Below the pieces are notes generated by a model, which saw only the letters and a program-made list of their open reading frames with translations, searched no databases and had not been told where the DNA came from. A stretch of DNA of 64,000 bases from an uncultured Clostridia bacterium (lineage in GTDB: Bacteria > Bacillota > Clostridia > Oscillospirales > Ruminococcaceae): the NCBI GenBank assembly GCA_947627455.1, contig CANQWC010000011.1:1-64000 (forward strand). Reading direction: 5' to 3'. Both the position numbers and the translations under genes were made by a program. Positions 8,764 through 18,212 of this stretch are shown here, one piece after another (positions within the stretch are counted from its first letter, which is position 1; every line of letters starts with the position of its first letter).

Positions 8764-9993
8764 ATGAAGAAGACCACGATTAAGAAGTATGCAAAACTGA
8801 TCGTTCGGATCGGCGCAAACGTTCAAAAGGGTCAGTCGGTCGTCATCACCTGTTCGGTTGATCAGGCGGATTTCTGCGCGCTTGTTGCCGACGAATGCTA
8901 TAAGGCGGGCGCCAAGTACGTCAATGTTCAGTGGAGCGACGACAAATTAACAAGGCTTAAATACCGCAACGAGAGCATCAGGACCCTCTCGACAGTTTTA
9001 AAATGGCAGGAGGAGAGAATGCGCTGGCTTTCCGAAGAGCTTCCCTGTCAGATACATATAGTTTCCGAAGACCCCGACGGTCTCAGGGGCGTAAACCCGA
9101 CAAAGATGCAGAAGGCTCAGGTCAACAGCTATAAGGTCAGAAAGAAATACATCGACGCGATGGAGTCAAGATATCAGTGGACGATAGCGGCAGTGCCCGG
9201 CGAGGCGTGGGCAAAGAAGGTATTCCCCGAGCTTCGGAAGAACCAAGCGGTTGAAAAGCTTTGGCAGGCGATTCTTGAGACGGTATACGTCACCGACGAC
9301 AACGACCCGATCGAGGTCTGGAACAAGGTCAACGCCGACTTTAAGATGAGGTGTGAAAAGCTCAACAGAAATAAATTTGAATATCTTGAGTATAAATCTT
9401 CAAACGGCACCGATTTCAAGTGCTGGCTGATGCCCCGCTCGAAGTGGTGCGGCGGCGGCGAGTATGACCTCAACGGCCACTACTTCAACCCGAATATGCC
9501 GACTATCGAGGTGTTCACCACCCCGATGAGGGGCAGGGCAGAGGGCACGGTCGTTTCGACCAAGCCGCTTTCATACCGCGGTCAGCTTATCGAGAACTTC
9601 TCGTTCACCTTCAAAGACGGCAAGGTGGTCTCTTGCAAGGCCGAAAAGGGTCAGGAGATTCTTGAAAAGATGATATCCTCGGACGAGGGGGCCTGCATGA
9701 TCGGCGAGCTTGCGCTTGTGCCCTACGATTCGCCGATTTCAAACCAGAATATCCTCTACTACGAGACGCTGTTCGATGAAAACGCAAGCTGCCACATCGC
9801 GCTCGGCAGGGGCTATCGCGAGTGCGTCGACGGCTATGAGTCGATGTCGGCGGAGGAGCTTGAGAGCCTCGGCGTGAACGATTCGATGATACATGTCGAC
9901 TTCATGATCGGCTCGCCCGATATGAGCATAGTCGGGCATACTTTTGACGGCAGGGACGTTCAGATCTTCAAGAACGGCAATTTCGTCATCTGA
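8764..9993 (+). CDS. Aminopeptidase, peptidase family M29
   Basis: A 409-residue cytosolic metallo-aminopeptidase of the AmpS/aminopeptidase T family. The C-terminal metal-binding half is clear: GELALVPYDSPIS (about residue 313), YYETLFDENASCHIALGRGY (about 332-351) and HVDFMIGSPDMSI (about 376-388), which carry the Glu, His and Asp ligands of the two-metal centre. The start at 8764 follows GGAGGAAAAAGAAAA; an ATG eight codons earlier lies on the ribosome site itself and is rejected. It has its own promoter and a terminator after it. The peptide importer genes follow, so it may trim imported peptides. Confidence 0.93.
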   Translation: MKKTTIKKYAKLIVRIGANVQKGQSVVITCSVDQADFCALVADECYKAGAKYVNVQWSDDKLTRLKYRNESIRTLSTVLKWQEERMRWLSEELPCQIHIVSEDPDGLRGVNPTKMQKAQVNSYKVRKKYIDAMESRYQWTIAAVPGEAWAKKVFPELRKNQAVEKLWQAILETVYVTDDNDPIEVWNKVNADFKMRCEKLNRNKFEYLEYKSSNGTDFKCWLMPRSKWCGGGEYDLNGHYFNPNMPTIEVFTTPMRGRAEGTVVSTKPLSYRGQLIENFSFTFKDGKVVSCKAEKGQEILEKMISSDEGACMIGELALVPYDSPISNQNILYYETLFDENASCHIALGRGYRECVDGYESMSAEELESLGVNDSMIHVDFMIGSPDMSIVGHTFDGRDVQIFKNGNFVI

Positions 9994-10012
9994 CAGCAGA
10001 AAATATCAATCG

Positions 10013-10039
10013 GCGGCGGAGAGATCTGCCGCCTGTTTT
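10013..10039 (+). terminator. Terminator after aminopeptidase gene
   Basis: Arms GGCGGC and GCCGCC enclose a short loop and are followed by TGTTTTT. This fits an intrinsic terminator separating the aminopeptidase from the transporter operon. Confidence 0.65.
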
Positions 10040-10096
10040 TGCAATTATGTCCAAAAGACCGCTGCTTTGACCGACCGATTTCAGCGCTGTCGGCTA

Positions 10097-10125
10097 TTGT
10101 AATTTCTATCGGGTTATTGTATAAT
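10097..10125 (+). promoter_or_regulatory. Promoter of peptide ABC operon
   Basis: TTGTAA (10097-10102), 17 bp, then TATAAT (10120-10125), about 40 bp before the first permease start. Confidence 0.7.
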
Positions 10126-10164
10126 AATACACTGGTATTTTATGAAAACTGAGGAGGCGGGCAG

Positions 10165-11136
10165 ATGAAAAGGGCAAAATCGACGGCAAGATACATCGTC
10201 GGGAAGCTTATCGGCTTTGCCGTGACCCTTTTTGCGGTCTCGCTTCTTATCTTCTTTCTTGAGCGGCTTTCAAACGTCGACCCCGTGGCGGTGATCCTCG
10301 GCGGAAAGAGGGCGAGCGATGAGACCATCGCGGCGCTTCGGGAAAAATTCGGGCTGAACCTGCCGATCTGGCGGCAGTATTTCAACTGGCTCGGCGGGCT
10401 TTTAAGGGGCGACTTCGGGACGGATTTTAGGTATCAGCAGCCCGTCTGGTCGCTTATTGCGCCGAGGCTCGGGGTGACTCTTCCGCTCATCGCGGCGGCC
10501 TCGGTGATAACTGTTTTGATTTCGGTGCCGATCGGCGTTGTCTGCGCCGTGAAACAGGGCAAGGCCGCCGACGCGGCGCTCTCGGCTTTCTGCCTTGCGG
10601 CGGTAAGCTGCCCGAGCTTTTTTGTCTCGATGATGGCGGTGGCGATACTCTCGTCGGTCGCGCCTCAGATAAGCTTTACGGGCACGTTTTCGGGCTTCTC
10701 GGGAATGATGGAGAGGCTGCTTATCCCCGCGGTATGCATTTCCCTCGGAATGCTTGCCCTCGGCGCAAGGGTGATTCGCTCGAAGATGATTTCAGAGCTC
10801 GATTCGGATTACGTCCTCTTTGCGAGGGCGGGCGGGCTCTCGGAGAGAAAAGTGGTGTTCGGAAAGGCGCTCAGAAGCTGCATAATTCCCTACGCCTCGG
10901 TGATGTCGATTCAGATAGGCTCGCTTTTGGTCGGGGCGGTCGCGGTCGAGGAGGTTTTCTCGCTTCAGGGGCTCGGCTCGCTTCTGATATCTTCGATTCA
11001 GGGCTCGAACTACCCCGTCACCCAAGCCATAACGATGATAACGGTGTTCTTCTTCCTGCTTTTGACGACTGCGGTTGATATAATCATCGCGGCGGTCGAT
11101 CCGCGCGTCGGAAAGGGGGATGCAAGCTATGACTGA
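10165..11136 (+). CDS. Peptide ABC transporter permease (DppB/OppB type)
   Basis: A 323-residue inner-membrane permease of the DppB/OppB family. It has an N-terminal membrane helix (residues about 9-30), the characteristic extracytoplasmic segment LREKFGLNLPIWRQYFNWLG (about 53-72), then five further hydrophobic segments and the EAA loop ARAGGLSERKVVFGKALRSC (about 218-237). The start follows GGAGGCGGGCAG. It is the first gene of a five-gene operon in the order permease, permease, ATPase, ATPase, binding protein. It overlaps the second permease by 8 bp. Confidence 0.94.
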   Translation: MKRAKSTARYIVGKLIGFAVTLFAVSLLIFFLERLSNVDPVAVILGGKRASDETIAALREKFGLNLPIWRQYFNWLGGLLRGDFGTDFRYQQPVWSLIAPRLGVTLPLIAAASVITVLISVPIGVVCAVKQGKAADAALSAFCLAAVSCPSFFVSMMAVAILSSVAPQISFTGTFSGFSGMMERLLIPAVCISLGMLALGARVIRSKMISELDSDYVLFARAGGLSERKVVFGKALRSCIIPYASVMSIQIGSLLVGAVAVEEVFSLQGLGSLLISSIQGSNYPVTQAITMITVFFFLLLTTAVDIIIAAVDPRVGKGDASYD

Positions 11137-11989
11137 GAAAGAGTCGGCCTCAAGGTTCTTCACCCCTGCCGTGGCGGTCTCGGCGGCGGTGCTTGTCATA
11201 ATCTTCGCGATATCCGTTCTTGCGCCGATAATCGCGCCATACGACCCCCTTGAAACAAACCTCTCGGCGACGTTTGAGGCGCCCTCTGGCGAGCACATCT
11301 TCGGCACCGACCAGACGGGAAGGGACATCTTTTCAAGAATGTTATTCGGCGGAAGAACCACCGTTTTGGGCGCTTTCGGAATAGTTTTATTCTCTATGGC
11401 AGTCGGCATACCCATGGGGCTTATCGCGGGGTATTACGGCGGCCTCGCGGACAGAATACTCATGAGAATAACCGATATAGTAATCAGCTTTCCGACGCTT
11501 TTGCTGGCGTTCATCTTTGTCGGCATCTTCGGCAGGGGGCTTCAGAATTCGGTTCTTGCGATAGGAATAGTTTATGTGCCGATGACCGCAAGGCTTACAA
11601 GGTCGCTGACCTTTGCCGAGAAAAATAAGGGATATGTCGAGGCGCTTAAAACCGCGGGCTGCACGAATATGAGGATAATGTTCCTGCAAATTCTGCCGAA
11701 CTGCCTTCCGACGCTTTCAAGCCAGCTCACGCTCGACATCGGCTATGCGATAATCGACCTTGCCTCGATGAGCTTCATCGGCCTCGGGGTAAAGCTTCCC
11801 GACTGCGACTGGGGCGCCATGCTTGAAGAATCGCGGAATCTTATATTCACGCGCCCGCTTTCGGCGCTTGCCCCGGGGTTCGCCATCGCGGTGACGGTCA
11901 TCGCGATAAATATCTTCTCCGACGGGGTTCAGAGGTATATCGACCCGACGAAGAGAAAGCTTAAAAGGAGCGTGTTGAGGCATGGATAA
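11129..11989 (+). CDS. Peptide ABC transporter permease (DppC/OppC type)
   Basis: The partner permease, 286 residues. It has the OppC_N helix at the start (FFTPAVAVSAAVLVIIFAIS), the family signature HIFGTDQTGRDIFSRMLFGG (about residues 52-71) and the EAA loop (about 170-190). The start at 11129 is preferred because GGAAAGGGGG lies 9 nt upstream; the ATG at 11120 touches that site. The end overlaps the first ATPase gene by 8 bp, consistent with coupled translation. Confidence 0.93.
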   Translation: MTEKESASRFFTPAVAVSAAVLVIIFAISVLAPIIAPYDPLETNLSATFEAPSGEHIFGTDQTGRDIFSRMLFGGRTTVLGAFGIVLFSMAVGIPMGLIAGYYGGLADRILMRITDIVISFPTLLLAFIFVGIFGRGLQNSVLAIGIVYVPMTARLTRSLTFAEKNKGYVEALKTAGCTNMRIMFLQILPNCLPTLSSQLTLDIGYAIIDLASMSFIGLGVKLPDCDWGAMLEESRNLIFTRPLSALAPGFAIAVTVIAINIFSDGVQRYIDPTKRKLKRSVLRHG

Positions 11990-12962
11990 GCTCCTTGAAA
12001 TAAAAAATCTTGAGGTGGATATCCTCACGGCCTACGGCGTTGCGCACGGGGTCAGGGGGGTCTCGCTTGAAATAAACGCGGGCGAGATCGTCGGAATCGT
12101 CGGCGAGTCGGGCTGCGGGAAGACCCTCACCGCGAAGTCTGTCCTCGGGCTAAACAACCCCGAGCGCACCGAGACAAGGGGAGAGATACTTTTTCGCCAA
12201 AAAAACGGGCAGACCGCGGATATTCTTAAGCTTAAGCCCGCCGAGCTCAGGGCGATTCGCGGGAAAGAAATTTCGATGGTCTTGCAGGATTCATCGCTGG
12301 CGCTCAGCCCGATAATGACAGTCGGGCGGCAGATGGCAGACGTCATCGGGGCGCATAGAAAGGTCACGAAAAATCAGGCGGACGAGATCGCGGAGGGGCT
12401 TTTGGATAGCGTCGGCATCAGCGAGCCGAAGATGAGGCTCAAATGCCTTCCGAGCGAGCTTTCGGGCGGCCAGCTTCAAAGGGTTTGCATCGCGATGGCG
12501 ATAAGCTCAGAGCCGAGGCTTTTGATTGCTGACGAGCCGACCACCGCGCTCGATTCGGTCACTCAGGCTCAGATTCTTGCGCTGCTGAAAAAGCTTTCGG
12601 GCGAGCGGGGCATGGCGGTTCTTTTGGTGAGCCACAACTTTTCGGTTATAAAGCGGCTTTGCGACAGGGTTTATGTGATGTACGCGGGAATGACCGCCGA
12701 GAGCGGCTCGGTCGCCGAAGTCACCGAAAACCCGATGCACCGCTATACCGCCGATCTTTTGAAGAGCATTCCCGACGGCACAAAGCGGCGGCTTGAATCG
12801 GTCGCGGGCGCTCTGCCCGACGTCTATGCCGATACCGTCGGCTGCCCCTATTATGAGCGCTGCGCCTCAAGGGCGGAAATCTGTAAGAAAAAGCCCGAGA
12901 TAAGGGCGGTCGGTCAGCACAAATTCGCCTGCGCGTGTTCGGAGGGCTTTAAAGATGAGTGA
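11982..12962 (+). CDS. Peptide ABC transporter ATPase (DppD/OppD type)
   Basis: A 326-residue ATPase. It has Walker A GESGCGKTLTAK (about 41-52), Q-loop VLQDSSLALSP, signature LSGGQLQRVCIAMAIS, Walker B LLIADEPTTALD and H-loop VSHN. The C-terminal oligopeptide extension is complete, with the CxxxxxC-type cysteines of GCPYYERCASRAEICKKKPE that bind a 4Fe-4S cluster in some members. It overlaps its neighbours by 8 bp on both sides. With the next ATPase it forms the motor of the importer. Confidence 0.94.
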   Translation: MDKLLEIKNLEVDILTAYGVAHGVRGVSLEINAGEIVGIVGESGCGKTLTAKSVLGLNNPERTETRGEILFRQKNGQTADILKLKPAELRAIRGKEISMVLQDSSLALSPIMTVGRQMADVIGAHRKVTKNQADEIAEGLLDSVGISEPKMRLKCLPSELSGGQLQRVCIAMAISSEPRLLIADEPTTALDSVTQAQILALLKKLSGERGMAVLLVSHNFSVIKRLCDRVYVMYAGMTAESGSVAEVTENPMHRYTADLLKSIPDGTKRRLESVAGALPDVYADTVGCPYYERCASRAEICKKKPEIRAVGQHKFACACSEGFKDE

Positions 12963-13704
12963 AGCGGTTCTTTCGGTCAAAAACCTCTCGAAGACCTTCT
13001 ATAAAGACGGCGTTAAAACCGAGGCGGTAAAGAATGTTTCGTTCGAGCTTTTAAGCGGCGAGGTTCTCGGCATAGCGGGCGAATCGGGGAGCGGAAAATC
13101 GACGCTTTCTCGGCTTTGCATGGGGCTTCTGAGGCCCGACACCGGCGAGATAGACATATGCGGCGAAAGGCTCGGCAAAAAGAGTATTAAAGAGCTTCGC
13201 CCGAAGATTCAGATGGTGTTTCAGAACCCCGCCGACACCTTTAACCCGTCATATTCCGTCGGCGCGGGGCTTTCGGAGGCGGGGCGCTGCCTCGGGCTTG
13301 AGAAGAGCGCCTGCAAGGAAAAAATTTCAAGCCTTTTGGGGCTCACGGGGCTCTCCGAGAGCGTTCTTTTAAGGCGGCCGAAGGAGCTTTCGGGCGGCCA
13401 GCTTCAACGCTTGGCGATAGTCAGGGCGCTTTTGTGCGAGCCGAGGGTTCTCATCGCCGATGAGGCGGTCTCGTCGCTCGACGTTTCGGTCTCGGCAAAC
13501 ATAATAAACCTGCTGAAAGACCTGAGAGAAAGCCTCGGGATAGCGATACTTTTCATCTCTCACGACCTTGCGGTGATCGGGAATATATCTGACCGCGCGG
13601 GGGTGATGTATAAGGGCGAGCTTATTGAGCTCGGGAAAACCGAGGAGGTTTTGTCATCGCCGAAGACCGAATATACAAGACGTTTATTGAGCGCACGGCT
13701 TTAA
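12955..13704 (+). CDS. Peptide ABC transporter ATPase (DppF/OppF type)
   Basis: The second ATPase, 249 residues, with Walker A GESGSGKSTLSR, Q-loop VFQNPADTFNPSY, signature LSGGQLQRLAIVRA, Walker B VLIADEAVSSLD and H-loop ISHD. Unlike its partner it ends straight after the ATPase core and lacks the C-terminal cysteine extension. Walker B is followed by EAVS instead of the usual EPTS. It overlaps the first ATPase gene by 8 bp. Confidence 0.93.
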   Translation: MSEAVLSVKNLSKTFYKDGVKTEAVKNVSFELLSGEVLGIAGESGSGKSTLSRLCMGLLRPDTGEIDICGERLGKKSIKELRPKIQMVFQNPADTFNPSYSVGAGLSEAGRCLGLEKSACKEKISSLLGLTGLSESVLLRRPKELSGGQLQRLAIVRALLCEPRVLIADEAVSSLDVSVSANIINLLKDLRESLGIAILFISHDLAVIGNISDRAGVMYKGELIELGKTEEVLSSPKTEYTRRLLSARL

Positions 13705-13738
13705 GCCGCGGTTTATATATCCTAAGGAGGAAATTTTC

Positions 13739-15346
13739 ATGAAGAAATTTATTGCGATTTTCGCCGCTCTGGCGATTTTGCTGACCCAGCTTGTCGGCTG
13801 CGGTTCGGCGGGCGAGGAGGACAAGACCCTGAACGTCTCGATGATATCCGACATCACGGCGCTTGACCCCGCTTTTGCCTACGACGGGCCGACCATCTCG
13901 GTCATGCTCCAGATCACCGAGGGGCTTTTAAAGCTCAACACCGACGGAACTATCTCGCCGATGCTGGCCAAGGACTGGGAAGCCGTTGACCCGACCACCT
14001 ATGTCTACAATATCCGCGACGACGTATGTTTTTCCGACGGCACGCCGATGACTATGGAGGACGTTTTATTCTCGCTGAACAGGTATCGCGACGAAAACGT
14101 GGCTTCATATCTCATGTGGATGTATGAAAACGTCGAATCCATCGAGCAGACGGGCGACTGGCAGCTCACCGTGAAGCTTTATGAGCCCGACGCGACTTGG
14201 CAGTACGTCTTCTCGACGGCGGCGGGGCATATAGTCAAGAAAGAAGCCTGCGAAAAGGCGGGCGACGACTTCGGAAAGCCCGCGGCGCTTTTGGCAGACA
14301 TGCCGACCATCGGCACGGGGCCTTATAAGGTCAAGAGCTGGAGCGTCGGCTCGGAGGTAAGCCTTGTCAAGAACGAGAATTACTGGGACAAGAGCTATGC
14401 CGAAACCGACGTCGACAACATCAACTTCATCGTGATAAGCGACGACACCACAAGAATGCAGGCGCTTTCAAGCGGGCAAATCGACATCGACACGATGCTG
14501 CCTTCCGAGATGATCTCGACCGTTCGCGACAGCGAGGGCACCGATGTTCTGCTCAAAAAATCCTCGAACTTCATTCTTTTGGCGATGAACTGCGAGGTCG
14601 CTCCGTTCGACGACGTGAACGTCAGAAGAGCGATAGCCTCGCTCATCGACAAACAGGCGATAGCTGACGGAATCGTCGGCGAAGCGGGCGAGGCGGCAAC
14701 CGCCCTTCCGATGTGCGACCTGCTCTATACCCCCGAAAACGACAGCTGGAAGAGCTATGCCGAGAGCCAAAAGGGCATAGTTTACAGCGTTGAGAACGCG
14801 AAGAATTATCTCGCTCAGTCGGCCTACCCCGACGGCTTTGAGTGCACCCTGATGGTCGACGAGCAGAACGTAAACGGCTCGATAACGCTTGAAATTCAGA
14901 GCGCGCTCAAAGAGATCGGCATCACCGTGAACATTGACAAGGTATCTCAGGACGAGCTTGTGAACTGCGAATTCGGCGGCGATATGAAGGCCGACGGCAC
15001 CCGAAACTTCGAGATGGGCCTGTTTGAATGGGAGGCCGACTATACCGACATGTCGGGTAACATCACGGGAATATTCCACTCGGCGTTTTTGGGCGAGGGC
15101 GGCTCGAACATTCCGTCATACTCGAATCCCGAGGTCGACGCGCTTTTGGATCAGCAGGCAGCGAGCATCGACAGCGCCGAGAGGGCGAAAATTCTTCAGC
15201 AGGCGCTCGATATAATCACCGACGAGGTGCCGATAGTACCGATTGCCTATACCTATTATAAGATCGGCTATCGCGACAGAATAGAATCGGGGATTGACAT
15301 TCTCACCTGGGCGTATTATATTAAAGATATAAAGCTTAAGGATTGA
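13739..15346 (+). CDS. Peptide-binding lipoprotein of ABC transporter
   Basis: A 535-residue family 5 extracellular solute-binding protein. It has a signal with lipobox LVGC, the opening LNVSMISDITALDPAFAYDG, the family signature region ISPMLAKDWEAVDPTTYVYN, and a conserved middle domain with VNVRRAIASLIDKQAIADGI (about 300-320). It captures oligopeptides or similar ligands outside the membrane for the two permeases encoded upstream. A perfect AAGGAGG precedes it, so it is probably translated more strongly than the rest. It is last in the operon, the less common placement for a binding protein. Confidence 0.94.
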   Translation: MKKFIAIFAALAILLTQLVGCGSAGEEDKTLNVSMISDITALDPAFAYDGPTISVMLQITEGLLKLNTDGTISPMLAKDWEAVDPTTYVYNIRDDVCFSDGTPMTMEDVLFSLNRYRDENVASYLMWMYENVESIEQTGDWQLTVKLYEPDATWQYVFSTAAGHIVKKEACEKAGDDFGKPAALLADMPTIGTGPYKVKSWSVGSEVSLVKNENYWDKSYAETDVDNINFIVISDDTTRMQALSSGQIDIDTMLPSEMISTVRDSEGTDVLLKKSSNFILLAMNCEVAPFDDVNVRRAIASLIDKQAIADGIVGEAGEAATALPMCDLLYTPENDSWKSYAESQKGIVYSVENAKNYLAQSAYPDGFECTLMVDEQNVNGSITLEIQSALKEIGITVNIDKVSQDELVNCEFGGDMKADGTRNFEMGLFEWEADYTDMSGNITGIFHSAFLGEGGSNIPSYSNPEVDALLDQQAASIDSAERAKILQQALDIITDEVPIVPIAYTYYKIGYRDRIESGIDILTWAYYIKDIKLKD

Positions 15347-15432
15347 CCGCAAAATTCAGCATGATTTCACATAACCGTCATAATAACGGGGTAAAATCAT
15401 AGAAACAAATTTATTATTTAGGAGATTTAAAG

Positions 15433-16581
15433 ATGGATTTAAAAAAGCTTTTCGCGATTCTTCTCGCGATGACGATTGCCGCTCTCTGCCTCTGCTCGTG
15501 CGGTGAAAACGCCGAAGAAACGCCTGTTGTTTCGGGCGATGCTTCGGTTGAAAGCACTCTTCCCGCCGAAAGCGATGACAGCGAGGCCGAGACCGAGCCC
15601 GTTGAGGAGTCGGACGCGGTTTTGGTCATCGACGGCGAGGAGATACCCGACACCGAGAACCTTGTTATGTTCAACGTCAACGGGGTGGACGTATATTTCG
15701 ACGCTTACAGATATATCATGAAGCTTCTTGACGCCTATTATTTCTCGGGAGGGGACCCCTCGTTCTATGAGGAAAACCCCGACGCCTTTGAGGCGCTTAA
15801 GGATTCGACGGTCGACTATCTTCTCTCGAACTACTGGGGCGTGCTCTTCCGGAATAAATACGGCTTTGAGCTTACCGATGAGGACAACGAGGCTATCGAG
15901 GCCGAGATTCAGGAGAACAGGGATTACTTTGAGACCGAGGAGGAATATCTTGAGGCGCTTGAGGCTTCGGCCTACAGCGAGGAGCTTCTTCGGGAATTCA
16001 TCACCCTTGAAAAGATTCAGGACAGGGCCTTTGAGGAGCTTTATGCAAAGGACGGCGCACCCCTTGCCCCGCCCGAGGAGGAGATCCGCGAGGGGCTTAT
16101 GAACGATTACAGGCATGTTTATCACGTTTTGGTGAACTTTGACCACTTCGCCGACACCGAGGGCTATGAGGACGCCGACGAGGAGACCCTTCAGCAGGCG
16201 GCGCTCGACTATGCGAACGAGATCGCCGAGAGGGTCAGAAACGGCGAGGATATGTATGAGCTTGCTCAGGACGCAGACGACCCGGGCATGATCGGCAACG
16301 AAGATGGCTACTTCTTCACCTACGGCGAGATGGTTCTTCCGTTTGAGACCGCGGCTTTCGGGCTTGAAGTCGGCGAGGTAAGCGACCCCGTCGCGAGCGA
16401 CTACGGTTATCACGTTATACTCAGGCTTGAGCAGGAGAACTATATCGACGAGCACTGGGACGAGGTTAGAGAGAAGTACCTCATCGGGGTCATCAACGAC
16501 GACATCAACGAGACCCTCGACTCCGCCGAAATCACCTATTGGGACAGGTATGACGAGCTTACCTATGACAGCATTAAATAA
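15433..16581 (+). CDS. Parvulin-type peptidyl-prolyl isomerase lipoprotein (PrsA-like)
   Basis: A 382-residue predicted foldase. It has an N-terminal lipoprotein signal (LCLCSCGEN), an acidic Glu/Asp linker (about 30-65), an alpha-helical SurA/PrsA-like N-domain, and a rotamase domain at about residues 225-335, with the parvulin landmarks YHVLVNF, DDPGMIGNEDGYFFTYGEMV and PVASDYGYHVILRLE. It would help secreted proteins fold at the membrane-wall interface. The protein is very acidic. The next gene starts 14 bp later and also encodes a lipoprotein, so the two are probably co-transcribed. Confidence 0.88.
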   Translation: MDLKKLFAILLAMTIAALCLCSCGENAEETPVVSGDASVESTLPAESDDSEAETEPVEESDAVLVIDGEEIPDTENLVMFNVNGVDVYFDAYRYIMKLLDAYYFSGGDPSFYEENPDAFEALKDSTVDYLLSNYWGVLFRNKYGFELTDEDNEAIEAEIQENRDYFETEEEYLEALEASAYSEELLREFITLEKIQDRAFEELYAKDGAPLAPPEEEIREGLMNDYRHVYHVLVNFDHFADTEGYEDADEETLQQAALDYANEIAERVRNGEDMYELAQDADDPGMIGNEDGYFFTYGEMVLPFETAAFGLEVGEVSDPVASDYGYHVILRLEQENYIDEHWDEVREKYLIGVINDDINETLDSAEITYWDRYDELTYDSIK

Positions 16582-16595
16582 GGGGGAGCCTTGAT

Positions 16596-17660
16596 ATGAA
16601 ACGTATCGGCTTTGCGGCAGTTTTTGTTCTCGCGACGGTTCTTGCGGGGTGCCGCGGGGCCGATATTTCGGTTTCAAAAGAGACGGAGCAGGTTATTACT
16701 GCATCGGCGCCCGAGAGCACATCGGCACCCGAGACCGAGGCGGAGACAACCGCCTCAGAACCCGAGATAACAACGCCGACAACCCAAACCCCCGAGCCCG
16801 AGGAGCGGTTCGAGCTTCCCGAGGAGTTTTATTCGGACATCGCGGAAATAATCGAAAGGCACGGCCTCAACCCGAACTGCGACGGCAGCGACGAGTGCGG
16901 CTGCGCGGTTGAATATGAAGAGGTCGACGCCGAGGGGAACGTGATCACCCCGAGGGACAGGATCATCTCGATTTATTACCGCGACATCGAGAGCGGGGTC
17001 GAGTACGAGCTCAACAGCGGGGCGCACTACCCCATCGCGAGCACCGTTAAAATACCGTTTTGCACGCTTATCTACCGAAAAATCGACGAGGGCTACATCG
17101 ACCCCGAGCAGGTTCTGACCTATGAGCAGCGGCACTATTTCGCGGGAACGGGGGTCATTGTCGGCGGCGATTTCGGGCAGCAGTACACTGTCCGCGAGCT
17201 TCTGACCCTCGCGATAACAAGAAGCGACAACGTGGCCTATGAGATGCTCAAGGACCTTGTCAGCTGGGAGGAATTTTCCGATTATCTTCGCGAGTACGGC
17301 TGCACCCACGAGCAGGACCTGCGGCGCTCGAAGCAGAAGATCTGCACCGAATCGGCGGGGGCCTACGGCCGAATCCTCGCCGAGTACATACGCGACGGCA
17401 GCGACGGCGCAAAGCTCTTCGGCGAAGATCTTCTCAACACAAGAATACCGATGATAGTCTCGGAGTGGCCCGTTTACCGCAAGTACGGCTGGGCGGGGTT
17501 CTCGTTCCACGACATCGCTTACGTCGACGCCCCGCGGCCCTATATTCTGGCGATACTGACCAACTTCACGGGGGACGAGCGGGAGGACTATGAAATTTTC
17601 AGGGAGATCTGCGAGACGGTGGAGAGGTACGGCGAGAAAAAGGAAGCTCTGCCCGAATGA
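16596..17660 (+). CDS. Serine hydrolase lipoprotein, class A beta-lactamase fold
   Basis: A 354-residue lipoprotein (lipobox LAGC) with a Thr/Glu/Pro-rich linker (about 30-70) and a beta-lactamase/transpeptidase-like domain. The three active-site motifs are visible: STVK (S149-K152), SDN (210-212) and KYG (296-298, in place of KTG). This family includes penicillin-interacting enzymes as well as true beta-lactamases. The Glu166 omega-loop motif (ExxLN) is not evident, so a cell-wall role such as D,D-peptidase or amidase-like activity is at least as likely as antibiotic hydrolysis. Its stop codon overlaps the first bases of repeat R2a. Confidence 0.85.
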   Translation: MKRIGFAAVFVLATVLAGCRGADISVSKETEQVITASAPESTSAPETEAETTASEPEITTPTTQTPEPEERFELPEEFYSDIAEIIERHGLNPNCDGSDECGCAVEYEEVDAEGNVITPRDRIISIYYRDIESGVEYELNSGAHYPIASTVKIPFCTLIYRKIDEGYIDPEQVLTYEQRHYFAGTGVIVGGDFGQQYTVRELLTLAITRSDNVAYEMLKDLVSWEEFSDYLREYGCTHEQDLRRSKQKICTESAGAYGRILAEYIRDGSDGAKLFGEDLLNTRIPMIVSEWPVYRKYGWAGFSFHDIAYVDAPRPYILAILTNFTGDEREDYEIFREICETVERYGEKKEALPE

Positions 17661-17781
17661 TGTGGCCTAAGCGGCCACATCAAGAAGACAGAAATTAGAG
17701 GTCAGATGTCAGAATTTCAAGGTGTCGCCTATGGCGACGTTTTCAAATACTGAGGATAATGTGTGCGGAATGGGCACTCCC
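17659..17781 (+). repeat. R2 repeat, copy a
   Basis: A copy of a roughly 125-bp repeat. It starts with a hairpin (GATGTGGCC/GGCCACATC), continues with a conserved AT-richer middle, then a second hairpin GTCGCC-TAT-GGCGAC, and ends in GGGCACTCCC. It begins inside the stop codon of the serine hydrolase gene and ends 15 bp before the rnpB -35 box. The first hairpin could act as a terminator-like barrier. Confidence 0.85.
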
Positions 17782-17796
17782 TGCCCGAATAAACTG

Positions 17797-17825
17797 TTGA
17801 CAAGTCGGAGAAAATATAGTAAAAT
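17797..17825 (+). promoter_or_regulatory. Promoter of rnpB
   Basis: TTGACA (17797-17802), 17 bp, then TAAAAT (17820-17825). The predicted start at about 17832 matches the 5' end expected for RNase P RNA. Confidence 0.8.
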
Positions 17826-17828
17826 AGC

Positions 17829-18166
17829 GTTTGCGAGTAAGCCATGCGGCAGCGGACGCCGTTTTACGGCGGATGAGGAAAGTCCGAGCATCGCAGAGCA
17901 GGGTAGCTGCTAACGGCAGCCGAGGGCGACCTCAGGGAAAGTGCAACAGAAAATTACCGCCGTTTTTCGGCAAGGTTGAAAAGGCGAGGCAAGAGCTCAC
18001 CGCGAGGCAGGAGACTGCTTTGGCGTGTAAACCCTACCTGATGCAACACCGTTTGGTTCGGTATGTCAATGTCTGCTCGGCAGGCATACCGTTATAGGTG
18101 GCTTGAGCCATGTGGCGACACATGGATTAGATAGATTGCCGCACAAGACAAAACTCGGCTTATCGG
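17829..18166 (+). ncRNA. rnpB: RNase P RNA, probably type A
   Basis: The catalytic RNA that trims tRNA 5' ends. The universal 5' core GAGGAAAGTCCGAGC is at about 17875. The AGGGAAAGTGCAACAGAAA block is at about 17935-17953, and the 3' core ACAAAACTCGGCTTAT is near 18149-18164. P1 can form between GAGTAAGCC and GGCTTAT, and P2 between TGCGGCA and TTGCCGCA. A length of about 338 nt fits a type A RNA. The exact ends are approximate. Confidence 0.93.
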
Positions 18167-18212
18167 CTTAGTCGCACCACGAAATCATCTCCACAAAAAG
18201 GATCGATATATC

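Noticed and set aside
15357..15402. Terminator after the peptide-binding protein gene
   Set aside because: ATGATTTCAC and GGTAAAATCAT form only an imperfect stem and no T-tract follows; evidence is too weak.
15439..16677. Minus-strand 412-codon frame opposite the foldase gene
   Set aside because: Complement of a very acidic gene, giving an artificial Val/Leu/Lys-rich protein.
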